Part shown: piece after piece, positions 1-8,196 of the stretch
Position numbering within the stretch: the first letter of the stretch is position 1
Layout: each line of letters opens with the position of its first letter
Assembly: GCA_002291855.1 (NCBI GenBank)
Contig: DBAW01000032.1
Coordinates: 4,320 to 13,400 of the forward strand
DNA: 9,081 nt
Reading direction: 5' to 3'
Origin: Sphingomonas sp. UBA1000
GTDB taxonomy: Bacteria > Pseudomonadota > Alphaproteobacteria > Sphingomonadales > Sphingomonadaceae
Translations under genes and position numbers: made by a program
Notes under the pieces: generated by a model
Databases searched by the model: none
The model's input: only the letters and a program-made list of their open reading frames with translations
What the model was told of the DNA's origin: nothing

Positions 1-1109
1 TTGTCCGGCGTCTTCAGCGCTTCGGTAAAGCCAAGGCCGTGCCATTCGCGCGCGCGCAGCAGATCGCCGCGCGTCACCCAGAAATGCTTGCCGCGCACGC
101 CGACATCGAGCTGATATTGATGGTCGCCCGCCTGCTCCATCGAAAAGGCGATCTGGCGTTCCGACCGCGCCTCAAGGTCGCGCAGGAACGGATTGCGCAC
201 CGCCGAGGAATAGAAACCGGTCGGCGAGAAACGGTGGAGCAGGACATCGCCCTCCTCCAGCGTCATCAGCCGCGCCTTCCATTCATCGGGGATCGGGCTT
301 TCCTTGGTCAGCAGCGGGCGCGTGCCATACTGAAACGCGATGGTGCCGAGTTCGGGATTGTCGATCCAGTCATTCCAGTCGCGCAGATACCAGACGCCGC
401 CGGCCATCACGATCGGCACATCGTCGGAAATCCCGCCCTCGCGCATCGTCTCGCGCAGCGCCTTGACGCGCGGATAGGGATCCTCGGGCTTCAGCGGATC
501 TTCGGCGTTGGACAGGCCGTTATGCCCGCCCGCCAGCCAGGGATCTTCATAGACGACCGCGCCAAGCCATTCCGATGCCTTGGAATAAGCGCGCTTCCAC
601 AGCGCGCGGAACGCACGCGCCGAGCTGACGATGGGCAGATAGCTGACGCCATAGGATGCCGCGATTTCCGACAGCTTATAGGGCATGCCCGCACCGCAGG
701 TCACGCCGGCGACCAGCCCGCGCGTCCTCTCCAGCACGCCGTGCAGCACGCGCTGCGCCCCGCCCATTTCCCACAGCACGTTGATGTTGATCGCCCCGCG
801 ACCGCCGGCCATTTCGTAAGCGCGGCGCACCTGCTCGACCGCGCCGTCAATGGCATATTGGATCAGTTCTTCATGCCGTTCGCGCCGGGTGCGCGCGCGA
901 TAGATTTGCGGGATCACCCGCCCTTCGGCATCATAGCTGTCGGCATTGACGGCCGACACCGTGCCAATGCCCCCGGCCGCCGCCCAGGCGCCCGAACTGG
1001 CATGGTTGGTGGCGGAAACCCCCTTGCCCCCTTCGACAAGCGGCCAGACTTCCCGGCCGGCATAAACGATCGGGCGAAGGCCCTTAAACCCCATAGTCGC
1101 TGCGTTCAT
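1..1109 (-). CDS. Nitronate monooxygenase-like FMN oxidoreductase (2-nitropropane dioxygenase family), 3' end cut by window edge
   Basis: This reading frame is open from an ATG at 1109 (minus strand) to the window edge: 369 complete codons and no stop, so the C-terminus is missing. The protein looks like an FMN-dependent TIM-barrel oxidoreductase of the nitronate monooxygenase/2-nitropropane dioxygenase family, cytosolic, with no signal peptide. Supporting motifs are AGGHNGLSNAEDP at residues 193-205, whose His196 matches the conserved catalytic His of the family's GGHxG motif; VPIVMAGGVWYLRD at 231-244, the phosphate-binding AGG loop; and AFQYGTRPLLTKES at 258-271, matching the family's GTRF..T.ES segment. 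Beyond about residue 275 the protein continues well past the typical 320-360 aa enzyme, so it is a long-form member. An in-frame ATG at 1094 is an alternative start; the one at 1109 has a weak AGGG upstream. It lies 62 nt downstream of the alpha/beta hydrolase on the same strand, probably one transcript. The true substrate (nitronate or another compound) cannot be read from the sequence. Confidence 0.82.
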   Translation of the reverse strand, partial: MNAATMGFKGLRPIVYAGREVWPLVEGGKGVSATNHASSGAWAAAGGIGTVSAVNADSYDAEGRVIPQIYRARTRRERHEELIQYAIDGAVEQVRRAYEMAGGRGAININVLWEMGGAQRVLHGVLERTRGLVAGVTCGAGMPYKLSEIAASYGVSYLPIVSSARAFRALWKRAYSKASEWLGAVVYEDPWLAGGHNGLSNAEDPLKPEDPYPRVKALRETMREGGISDDVPIVMAGGVWYLRDWNDWIDNPELGTIAFQYGTRPLLTKESPIPDEWKARLMTLEEGDVLLHRFSPTGFYSSAVRNPFLRDLEARSERQIAFSMEQAGDHQYQLDVGVRGKHFWVTRGDLLRAREWHGLGFTEALKTPD

Positions 1110-1171
1110 GCTGCGCCCTATGCATGGATTTCATGCGAAGCGCAAAACGGGTTTTTCACCGGCGAAGCCGC

Positions 1172-2047
1172 TTATCGTCCCGCAACCGGCCAGACGCGGG
1201 CCAGCAGCGCATCGATTGCCGCCACTGCCGCCGGCTCAGCGAGCGTCGGCGCATGGCCGACGCCGGGCACCGTCACCGCCTCGGCCAGCGGCAGCAGCTG
1301 CTGCATCCGCGCGACTGTGGCCTCGGCGAGCAGATCAGACAGCGCCCCGCGCAGGATGACGAGCGGCACGCCGCGCAGCGGCTCGAGCGCGGGCCACAGG
1401 TCGATCCCCGCCTCCCCGCCCGGCAGGCGCATCGGTTCGGCGATGCGCGGATCATAATCGATGACGATGCGGCCCGATGACGACAGCCGGTAAAGCCGCT
1501 TGGCCATCGCCAGCCAGTCTTCGATGCCATAGCCCGGATAGGCAGAGCGGTTGGTCTCGGCCAGCGCGCGCGCGGCGTGCAGCCAGGTCGGCCAATTGCC
1601 GCCCTTGCCGACATAGGTGCGGATGCGCGCCAGCCCTGCCGGTTCGAGCGCCGGGCCGACATCATTGAGCACCACGCCCTTCAGCCGCTCGCGCTCGGCA
1701 CCGGCCATCAGCATCGTCACCAGCCCGCCCAGCGACGTGCCGATCGACACAAATGCCTCAAGCTCGAGCTGGCGGATCAGCGCCTCGACGTCCTGCACAT
1801 AGGTGAGCGGGACATAGCTCATCGGATCCTTGGCATAGGCGCTTTCGCCACGGCCGCGAAACTCGGGCGCGATCACCCGCCATGCCGGGCTGAGCCGTTC
1901 GGCCAGCGCCGCGAAATCGCGCGCATTGCGGGTCAGCCCCGGCAGGCACAGGATCGGCGGGCGGCCATCGGCCCCGCCCGCATAGTCGCGGTAATGCAGC
2001 CTCAGCCCGTCGTTCGACCACCAATATCCGTGCGCGAACCCGGCCAT
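1172..2047 (-). CDS. Alpha/beta hydrolase (esterase/lipase-like fold)
   Basis: The gene encodes a 291-residue soluble alpha/beta hydrolase. The catalytic triad can be placed: nucleophile Ser105 in GTSLGG (103-108), acid Asp238 in RGALSDLL (233-240), and His265 in PGVGHAPTL (261-269). The oxyanion-hole region is LCLPGLTRNARDF (33-45), and PEFRGRGES (61-69) is the usual strand-4 turn following the cofactor-less core. Residues about 130-205 form the variable cap, including a WPTWLHAARAL stretch. There is no signal peptide or membrane segment, so it should act in the cytosol. The ATG at 2047 is preceded by GGGAC about 8 nt upstream and is the only good start. The gene is divergent from selO with nearly abutting 5' ends and is followed by the nitronate monooxygenase-like gene. 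The family covers esterases, C-C hydrolases, haloalkane-type enzymes and others; nothing in the motifs fixes the substrate. Confidence 0.9.
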   Translation of the reverse strand: MAGFAHGYWWSNDGLRLHYRDYAGGADGRPPILCLPGLTRNARDFAALAERLSPAWRVIAPEFRGRGESAYAKDPMSYVPLTYVQDVEALIRQLELEAFVSIGTSLGGLVTMLMAGAERERLKGVVLNDVGPALEPAGLARIRTYVGKGGNWPTWLHAARALAETNRSAYPGYGIEDWLAMAKRLYRLSSSGRIVIDYDPRIAEPMRLPGGEAGIDLWPALEPLRGVPLVILRGALSDLLAEATVARMQQLLPLAEAVTVPGVGHAPTLAEPAAVAAIDALLARVWPVAGR

Positions 2048-2084
2048 GCTTGCGTCCCACTGCCCAAGCCCCCCATATCACGGC
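2048..2084. promoter_or_regulatory. Very short divergent intergenic region between the alpha/beta hydrolase and selO
   Basis: Only 37 nt separate the hydrolase ATG (2047, minus) from the preferred selO ATG (2085, plus). At least one promoter probably overlaps coding sequence of the opposite gene. A TATCAC hexamer at 2076-2081 could be a -10 element placing a plus-strand transcript start at or next to the selO ATG, which also lacks a Shine-Dalgarno sequence; a leaderless mRNA would fit. No convincing -35 is seen (TTGCGT at 2050-2055 is 20 nt away). This is inference from spacing only. Confidence 0.25.
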
Positions 2085-3470
2085 ATGGCCGATGCCCCGC
2101 AACCCCAGCCTGACGTGCCGATTGCCGCCGTTGCCGATTTCCTTGCCGATCCGGTGGAGGCGGCCGATTTTCCAGCGACCATCCTGCGGTTCCGCAACGA
2201 CCGCGCGGCGGCGATGATCGGGCTGGACGGGCTGGACGATGCCGGCTGGGTCCGCCATTTCGGGCGCTTCACGCCCTTGCCCGGCAATCTGACGCAGCCG
2301 CTGGCGCTGCGTTATCACGGCCACCAGTTCCGGGTGTACAATCCCGAAATCGGCGACGGGCGCGGCTTTCTGTTCGCGCAGCTGCACGACCGGGACGGGC
2401 TGTGGCGCGACCTTGGCACCAAGGGATCAGGGCAGACGCCCTATAGCCGCTTCGGCGACGGGCGGCTGACGCTCAAAGGCGCGGTGCGCGAGATTCTGGC
2501 GACCGAAATGCTCGAGGCGCTGGGCGTACCGACCTCGCGCACCTTTTCGGTGATCGAAACCGGCGAGCAGCTGCACCGGGGCGACGAGCCATCGCCCACC
2601 CGCTCGGCGGTTCTGGTCAGGATGAGCCATGGCCATATCCGCATCGGCAGTTTCCAGCGCCTCGCCTATCTGGGTGACCGGGCCGGGCTGGAACGGCTGA
2701 CCGCGCATGCGCTGGCCACCTATCACGGCGATACCAGCGGCGATCCGGTGGCGCTCCTGCGCCATGTCGTCGCGGCGACCGCGCGACTTGCCGCCAGCTA
2801 TATCGCCGCCGGCTTCGTGCACGGCGTGCTCAACACCGACAATATCAACATCAGCGGCGAAAGCTTTGATTACGGACCCTGGCGGTTCACGCCGCGCTTC
2901 GACACCGGCTTTGTCGCCGCCTATTTCGACCAGACCGGGCTGTATGCGTTCGGCCGTCAGCCCGAGGCGATCCAGTGGAACGCGGTGCAGCTGGCGGGCG
3001 CGTTGCGCGACATCGCCGATGTCGACGCGCTGATCGCCGAGCTGGACCGGTTCGCCCCGCTTTACCGCGCGGCTTTGGTCGACCGGATGCTGTGGCGACT
3101 GGGGGTGGCGCGCAGCGACGACGATGAGGCCGATGTCGCGCTCGTCCGCGCGATCGAACAGGGGCTGATCGAAACCGGGGTCGAGATCGACCGGTTCTTT
3201 TTCGACTGGGCGGGCGGCGCGCGGCGCGGCCCCTCGCCCGCCGACCCGCTTTACACGCTGCCGGCCTTTGCGCCGTTCATCGCCGCGGTCGCCGGGCGGC
3301 AGCCGGTGCGCGCGACCGACCATCCCTATTGGCGCGACGATGCGCCGTGCAGCATGCATATCGACGAGGTCGAGTCGATCTGGGCACGCATCGCCGAACA
3401 GGATGACTGGCAGCCGCTCGAGGCCAAGATCGCGGCGATCCGGCGCATGGGGGCGGCAGTTGCGGCTTGA
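2085..3470 (+). CDS. selO: SelO/YdiU family protein adenylyltransferase (pseudokinase-fold AMPylase), compact form
   Basis: SelO proteins have a protein-kinase fold with ATP bound in inverted orientation and transfer AMP to Ser/Thr/Tyr of target proteins; in E. coli the enzyme links to redox stress. The 461-residue product carries the family blocks: YHGHQFRVYNPEIGDGRG (77-94), GTKGSGQTPYSRFGDGR (111-127) with Lys113, the AVREIL helix (133-138) with Glu136, RMSHGHIRIGSF (179-190), FVHGVLNTDNINISG (244-258) with Asp252/Asn253, DYGPWRF (262-268) with Asp262 as expected metal ligand, and YAFGRQPEAIQWN (287-299). The frame also opens at an ATG at 2046, but that would overlap the divergent hydrolase start and adds a 13-residue non-family extension, so 2085 is preferred; neither start has a clear ribosome binding site. 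The protein is slightly shorter than E. coli YdiU and has a single cysteine (Cys422), with none near the C-terminus. astD follows after 33 nt, suggesting cotranscription. Target proteins are unknown. Confidence 0.92.
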   Translation: MADAPQPQPDVPIAAVADFLADPVEAADFPATILRFRNDRAAAMIGLDGLDDAGWVRHFGRFTPLPGNLTQPLALRYHGHQFRVYNPEIGDGRGFLFAQLHDRDGLWRDLGTKGSGQTPYSRFGDGRLTLKGAVREILATEMLEALGVPTSRTFSVIETGEQLHRGDEPSPTRSAVLVRMSHGHIRIGSFQRLAYLGDRAGLERLTAHALATYHGDTSGDPVALLRHVVAATARLAASYIAAGFVHGVLNTDNINISGESFDYGPWRFTPRFDTGFVAAYFDQTGLYAFGRQPEAIQWNAVQLAGALRDIADVDALIAELDRFAPLYRAALVDRMLWRLGVARSDDDEADVALVRAIEQGLIETGVEIDRFFFDWAGGARRGPSPADPLYTLPAFAPFIAAVAGRQPVRATDHPYWRDDAPCSMHIDEVESIWARIAEQDDWQPLEAKIAAIRRMGAAVAA

Positions 3471-3490
3471 CCGGGGACGGGCCGGGTGCT

Positions 3491-3496
3491 GGAAGG
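3491..3496 (+). promoter_or_regulatory. Ribosome binding site of astD
   Basis: GGAAGG lies 7 nt upstream of the ATG at 3504. It decides the astD start against the in-frame GTG at 3486, which would sit upstream of this signal and has none of its own. Confidence 0.7.
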
Positions 3497-3503
3497 CGGG
3501 CAG

Positions 3504-4934
3504 ATGACGCCCGAGCTGCTGTCCCACGAACCCGCGACCGGTGCCGAACTGTGGCGCGCCCCGCTCAGCGATGTCGACCATGAGGTCGCGCTGGCGCGCG
3601 CATCATGGGTTGACTGGGCGTCGCGGCCCTTCACAGTCCGCATGGAAACGCTGCGCCGTTTCGCCAACCATGTCCGTGCCGAGGCCGAAAAGCTGGCCGA
3701 CCTGATCGCGCGCGAAACCGGCAAGCCGCTGTGGGAAGCGCGCACCGAGGTCGACAGCGTGATCGCCAAGGTCGACATCTCGATTTCGGCCTATAGCGAG
3801 CGGACCGGCAAGAAGCGGCTGGAAGGCGCGATGGGCGCGAAAATGGCGCTCAGGCACAAGCCGCACGGCGTGCTCGCGGTGCTTGGGCCTTACAACTTCC
3901 CCGCCCATCTGCCCAATGGCCATATCGTCCCCGCCTTGCTCGCCGGCAATGCGGTGGTGTTCAAGCCGTCGGAAAAGACCCCCGCGGTCGGCGCGGCGCT
4001 GGTCGCGCTCTACCGCGAGGCCGGCATTCCCGAAGGCGTGATCCGCCTCGTGATCGGCGGGCCGGATCAGGGCCGGGCGCTTGCCGCGCATGACGGGATT
4101 GACGGGCTGCTGTTCACCGGTTCGGCGCGCACCGGCCTCGCGCTCAACCGCCAGTTCGCCGAGACGCCCGAGAAGATCCTGGCGCTCGAAATGGGCGGCA
4201 ACAACCCGATCATCGCCTGGGACACAGGCGATCTGGGAGCGGCGGCGGCGCTGATCGTCCAGTCGGCATTCATGTCGGCCGGGCAGCGCTGCACGGCGGC
4301 GCGGCGGCTGATCGTGCGCGACGGGCTGTATGAGCCGCTGATGGCCGAGCTGCTGAAGCTGACCGAGCGGCTGATCATCGATCATCCCCATGCGACGCCG
4401 GCCCCGTTCCTCGGCCCGGTGATCGACAATGACGCCGCCGACAGCCTGACCGAGGCGTTCCTCGCGCTGATGATGAAGGGCGGCCGGGTGATCAAGCATC
4501 TGGAACGGCCCGACGAACGCCGCCCGTTCCTCAAACCCGGCCTGATCGACATGACCGGCATTGCCGACCGGCCCGATGCCGAAATGTTCGGCCCCGTGCT
4601 CCAGGTGGTGCGCGTCGCCGATTTCGAAGCTGCGATCATCGAGGCCAATGCCACACGCTATGGCCTGTCCGCCGCGCTGATCGGCGGCACGCCGGCGCAT
4701 TACGACCAGTTCTGGGCCAATATCCGGGCCGGGATCGTCAACTGGAACCGGCCGACCAACGGGGCGTCGTCCGCTGCGCCCTTTGGCGGCATTGGCTGGT
4801 CGGGCAATCACCGGCCAAGCGCCTATTACGCCGCCGATTATTGCGCCTATCCGGTCGTGTCGACCGAGGCGGAGCAGCCGCGCGCCTCGATCGGCGTCGG
4901 GCTGGCCGATCCGGCGACCGAAAAGCTCAGCTAA
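3504..4934 (+). CDS. astD: N-succinylglutamate 5-semialdehyde dehydrogenase (AstD)
   Basis: AstD oxidises N-succinylglutamate semialdehyde to N-succinylglutamate with NAD+, the fourth step of the arginine succinyltransferase (AST) catabolic pathway, in the cytosol. The 476-residue product has the full aldehyde dehydrogenase set: GPYNFPAHLPNGH (128-140, Asn131 oxyanion residue), VVFKPSEKTP (151-160, cofactor-binding Lys154), FTGSARTG (204-211, NAD loop), LEMGGNNP (228-235, general base Glu229) and SAGQRCT (258-264, nucleophile Cys263). The C-terminal blocks NWNRPTNGASSAAPFGGIG (413-431) and GNHRPSAYYAADYCAYP (434-450) are characteristic of AstD rather than of general aldehyde dehydrogenases, so the specific name is well supported. 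Length is close to E. coli AstD (about 490 aa). It sits 33 nt after selO, and no astA, astB, astC or astE is within the window. The last ~20 residues are a low-conservation tail. Confidence 0.93.
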   Translation: MTPELLSHEPATGAELWRAPLSDVDHEVALARASWVDWASRPFTVRMETLRRFANHVRAEAEKLADLIARETGKPLWEARTEVDSVIAKVDISISAYSERTGKKRLEGAMGAKMALRHKPHGVLAVLGPYNFPAHLPNGHIVPALLAGNAVVFKPSEKTPAVGAALVALYREAGIPEGVIRLVIGGPDQGRALAAHDGIDGLLFTGSARTGLALNRQFAETPEKILALEMGGNNPIIAWDTGDLGAAAALIVQSAFMSAGQRCTAARRLIVRDGLYEPLMAELLKLTERLIIDHPHATPAPFLGPVIDNDAADSLTEAFLALMMKGGRVIKHLERPDERRPFLKPGLIDMTGIADRPDAEMFGPVLQVVRVADFEAAIIEANATRYGLSAALIGGTPAHYDQFWANIRAGIVNWNRPTNGASSAAPFGGIGWSGNHRPSAYYAADYCAYPVVSTEAEQPRASIGVGLADPATEKLS

Positions 4935-4943
4935 AGCCCGCCC

Positions 4944-4957
4944 AAGCATCGCTGCTT
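4944..4957 (+). promoter_or_regulatory. Small hairpin just after astD (possible weak terminator or part of the cobA leader)
   Basis: AAGCA (4944-4948) and TGCTT (4953-4957) form a 5-bp stem with a TCGC loop, 9 nt after the astD stop. There is no real U-tract after it, so intrinsic termination is doubtful. It may be a leader structure or chance. Confidence 0.25.
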
Positions 4958-4972
4958 TGCCGCTGTTCGCGC

Positions 4973-4990
4973 CCCGCCCCATGTGGCGGG
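4973..4990 (+). promoter_or_regulatory. GC-only hairpin abutting the cobA start codon
   Basis: CCCGCC (4973-4978) pairs with GGCGGG (4985-4990) across a 6-nt loop and ends 1 nt before the ATG at 4992. A second GCCCGCC copy at 4936-4942 could pair instead with GGCGGGC (4985-4991), giving two mutually exclusive folds. Either would bury the initiation region. No ligand-binding riboswitch core fits in the 57-nt gap after astD. Function is inference. Confidence 0.35.
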
Positions 4991-4991
4991 C

Positions 4992-5792
4992 ATGACAGCT
5001 GCATCTTCTCACGCGCAGGCCCCGGCGGGGCGTGTCTGGCTGGTCGGCGCGGGGCCGGGCGATCCCGATCTGCTGACCTTGAAGGCCGCCCGGCTGCTCG
5101 CCGAGGCCGATCTGATCGTCCATGACGGGCTGGTCGATCCCCGCATCCTCGACCTGAGCCGGGCGCCGCGCGTGTCGGTCGCCAAGTCGCGCAGCCGCCA
5201 TTCGATGCCGCAGGAAGAGATCAACGCCCTGCTGGTGGCAGAGGCGCGCGCGGGCCGCCGCGTCGTCCGGCTGAAGGGCGGCGATCCGTTCATCTTCGGC
5301 CGTGGCGGCGAGGAGGCCGAGGCGTGCCAGGCCGCCGGCATCGCGGTCGAGGTTGTGCCCGGCGTGTCGGCGGCGCTCGGCTGCGCGGCCGAGGCGATGC
5401 TGCCCCTCACCCACCGCAACTGGTCGAGCGCGGTCAGCTTCGTCGCCGGCCAGTGCAAGGGGCTGGCCGATCAGGACTGGTCGGGCCTTGCCGGTCAGGG
5501 CCGCACGCTCGTCATCTATATGGGCGTCGCCACAGGGGCCGATATCGCCGACAAGCTGATCGCCGACGGCGTGTCGCCGGCCATGCCGGTCGCTGTGCTC
5601 GAACGCGGCACCCGGCCGGGGTCGCGGGCGCTCCGCACGCTGCTCGCCGATCTGGGCGGGCTGATCGACCGCGCCCGCGTCGCCAGCCCGGCGCTGATCG
5701 TGGTCGGCGAGGTCGCGGCGCTCGGCCGCGCGCAGGACATGCTGGCGCTGGCCGACGCCCATCCAGCAATGACGGCGGAGGCACGGGCATGA
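4992..5792 (+). CDS. cobA: Uroporphyrinogen-III C-methyltransferase (SUMT), stand-alone
   Basis: SUMT transfers two methyl groups from S-adenosylmethionine to C-2 and C-7 of uroporphyrinogen III to give precorrin-2, the branch point to sirohaem and cobalamin. The 266-residue protein shows the tetrapyrrole methylase signatures: VWLVGAGPGDPDLLTLKA (15-32, SAM-binding GAGPGDP), a DGLV segment (45-48), RHSMPQEEIN (69-78), VVRLKGGDPFIFGRGGEE (91-108), VVPGVSAALGCAA (121-133) and LPLTHRN (137-143). It is a single-domain enzyme and lacks the N-terminal CysG-B dehydrogenase/ferrochelatase part of E. coli CysG, so precorrin-2 oxidation and iron insertion need another gene. The ATG at 4992 is preferred over the in-frame GTG at 4983 because family similarity starts only near residue 13; neither has a clear Shine-Dalgarno sequence. 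Being first gene of the cobA-DUF2849-cysI-DUF934-cysH operon points to sirohaem supply for CysI. The symbol cysG is also used for such proteins. Confidence 0.92.
   Translation: MTAASSHAQAPAGRVWLVGAGPGDPDLLTLKAARLLAEADLIVHDGLVDPRILDLSRAPRVSVAKSRSRHSMPQEEINALLVAEARAGRRVVRLKGGDPFIFGRGGEEAEACQAAGIAVEVVPGVSAALGCAAEAMLPLTHRNWSSAVSFVAGQCKGLADQDWSGLAGQGRTLVIYMGVATGADIADKLIADGVSPAMPVAVLERGTRPGSRALRTLLADLGGLIDRARVASPALIVVGEVAALGRAQDMLALADAHPAMTAEARA
5777..5781 (+). promoter_or_regulatory. Ribosome binding site of the DUF2849 gene
   Basis: GGAGG, 7 nt before the ATG at 5789, lies inside the 3' end of cobA. It supports the 5789 start and a translated small gene. Confidence 0.65.
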
Positions 5793-6085
5793 AGCTGCTG
5801 ACCGGAAACGATCTCGGCTCGGGCGATGTGATCTGGTGGGCGGGCAGCGGCTGGTCGCGCCATATCGGCGACGCCGTCGATGTCGGCCAGGACGGCGAAG
5901 CCATCGCCCACCGCGAAGAAGGCGCGCGGCGGGTGAACGTCCCCTATGTGATCGATGCGGTGCCCGGGCCGGACGGTCCGCGCCCGGCCCATATCAAGGA
6001 CCGCATCCGCGCGCTCGGCCCGACCGTCCGGCCCGACCTGTCGCTCCAGCCCGCCGATCCGGGTGCCGGCAGCTGGGTGATCTGA
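5789..6085 (+). CDS. DUF2849 family protein of the sulfite reductase operon
   Basis: This is a 98-residue soluble protein with no signal peptide, membrane segment or cysteine. It matches my recollection of DUF2849: an N-terminal MKLLTGNDLGSGDVIWW segment (1-17), an acidic/alanine middle (28-46), VNVPYVIDAV (49-58), and IKDRIRALGPTVRPDLSLQ (69-87), the most conserved block in the family. Members are small proteins found in alphaproteobacteria beside cobA/cysG and cysI; their biochemical role is not established. The gene overlaps the cobA stop by four bases (ATGA) and has a good GGAGG site, implying coupled translation. An accessory role in sirohaem delivery, or in assembly or electron supply of sulfite reductase, is inference from position only. 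The absence of cysteine argues against it carrying an iron-sulfur cluster by cysteine ligation. Confidence 0.82.
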   Translation: MKLLTGNDLGSGDVIWWAGSGWSRHIGDAVDVGQDGEAIAHREEGARRVNVPYVIDAVPGPDGPRPAHIKDRIRALGPTVRPDLSLQPADPGAGSWVI

Positions 6086-6125
6086 TGCCGCATCTTTCTG
6101 CCATTCGCCCGACCGGAGGGGCCTG

Positions 6126-6126
<1 letters not shown>
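6085..6126 (+). CDS. Possible 13-codon coupling minicistron between DUF2849 and cysI
   Basis: An ATG at 6085 shares its A with the DUF2849 stop (TGATG), reads 13 codons (MPHLSAIRPTGGA), and ends in a TGA whose final A begins the cysI ATG at 6126 (again TGATG). The frame therefore tiles exactly the gap between the two genes. It has no strong ribosome binding site of its own (only a GGGTGA-like stretch upstream) and would depend on termination-reinitiation. The cysI Shine-Dalgarno lies within its last codons. It may be a chance frame; no homologue is claimed. Confidence 0.25.
6115..6121 (+). promoter_or_regulatory. Ribosome binding site of cysI
   Basis: GGAGGGG ends 4 nt before the ATG at 6126 (6 nt counting from the GGAGG core). 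It is a strong site and fixes the cysI start. Confidence 0.7.
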
Positions 6127-7767
<1,641 letters not shown>

Positions 7768-7775
<8 letters not shown>

Positions 7776-8196
7776 TCAGCTGCTCAGGCTGCGCGACGAC
7801 GATCCGGCGGAAGAGCCGGCGGTGACGCTCGATGCGTTTCTGGCCCAGGCCGATGCCGGGGCGGTCCGCATCGAGCCGGGCGACGATGCCCGCGCGCTGC
7901 TGCCGCATCTGGGGCGGCTACGGCTGATCGAAATCGCCTTTCCCGGCTTTCGCGACGGGCGCGGCTATTCGGCGGCGCGCATCCTGCGCGAACATGGCTA
8001 TGTCGGCGAACTGCGCGCCGAGGGCGATGTGCTGATCGACCAGATCGTGCCGATGCGCCGCGCCGGGTTCGACAGCTTTGCCCCGCGCGTGCCGATCGAC
8101 CGGGCGGCGGTGGATGCGGCGCTGGCGCGCTACGGCCATGTCTATCAGGCGGCGGCAGATGGCCGCGCGCCGATCTGGACGCTGCGCCATGGCTGA
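7768..8196 (+). CDS. DUF934 family protein of the sulfite reductase operon
   Basis: A 142-residue soluble protein with the DUF934 hallmark run IAFPGFRDGRGYSAARILR (56-74), followed by GYVGELRAEGDVLIDQI (77-93) and RAGFDSF (98-104). Family members are found almost only next to cysI/cysH in alpha- and other proteobacteria; no activity has been firmly assigned to my knowledge. There is no cysteine, signal peptide or membrane segment. The conserved DGRGYS and LRAEGDVLIDQ blocks look like a ligand-binding or protein-contact surface, which is inference. The start overlaps the cysI stop by 8 nt (ATGGCTGA), with a strong AGGAGG site in cysI, and the stop overlaps the cysH start in the same way. This implies tightly coupled, near-stoichiometric expression with both enzymes. 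Confidence 0.88.

Noticed and set aside
1110..1171. Terminator or small RNA between the hydrolase and nitronate monooxygenase genes
   Set aside because: Only a short CGGC-TTC-GCCG stem and an ATGCAT palindrome are visible, with no U-tract; nothing supports a discrete element.
39..1457. 472-codon plus-strand open frame opposite the nitronate monooxygenase and hydrolase genes
   Set aside because: It runs antisense through two genes with clear catalytic motifs, has shadow-like Arg/Ala/His composition and no family motif.
2427..3581. 384-codon minus-strand frame opposite selO
   Set aside because: It is an antisense shadow of a strongly supported gene and has no domain of its own.
4935..4991. 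Cobalamin or SAM riboswitch ahead of cobA
   Set aside because: Only 57 nt separate astD and cobA, too short for these aptamers, and no conserved core was seen; only simple hairpins are present.
3603..5762. 719-codon open frame on the minus strand opposite astD and cobA
   Set aside because: It lies antisense to two well-supported enzymes, spans their intergenic gap, is rich in Arg/Ala/Asp/Gly/His as expected from reversed high-GC codons, and shows no recognisable domain.
5324..5788. N-terminal extension of the DUF2849 frame back into cobA
   Set aside because: The frame is open upstream, but similarity to the family begins at the ATG at 5789, which has a GGAGG site and an ATGA overlap.
8078..8188. 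Upstream in-frame ATG for cysH
   Set aside because: It would add 37 Arg-rich residues that are the shadow of the DUF934 3' end; the family N-terminus fits the ATG at 8189.
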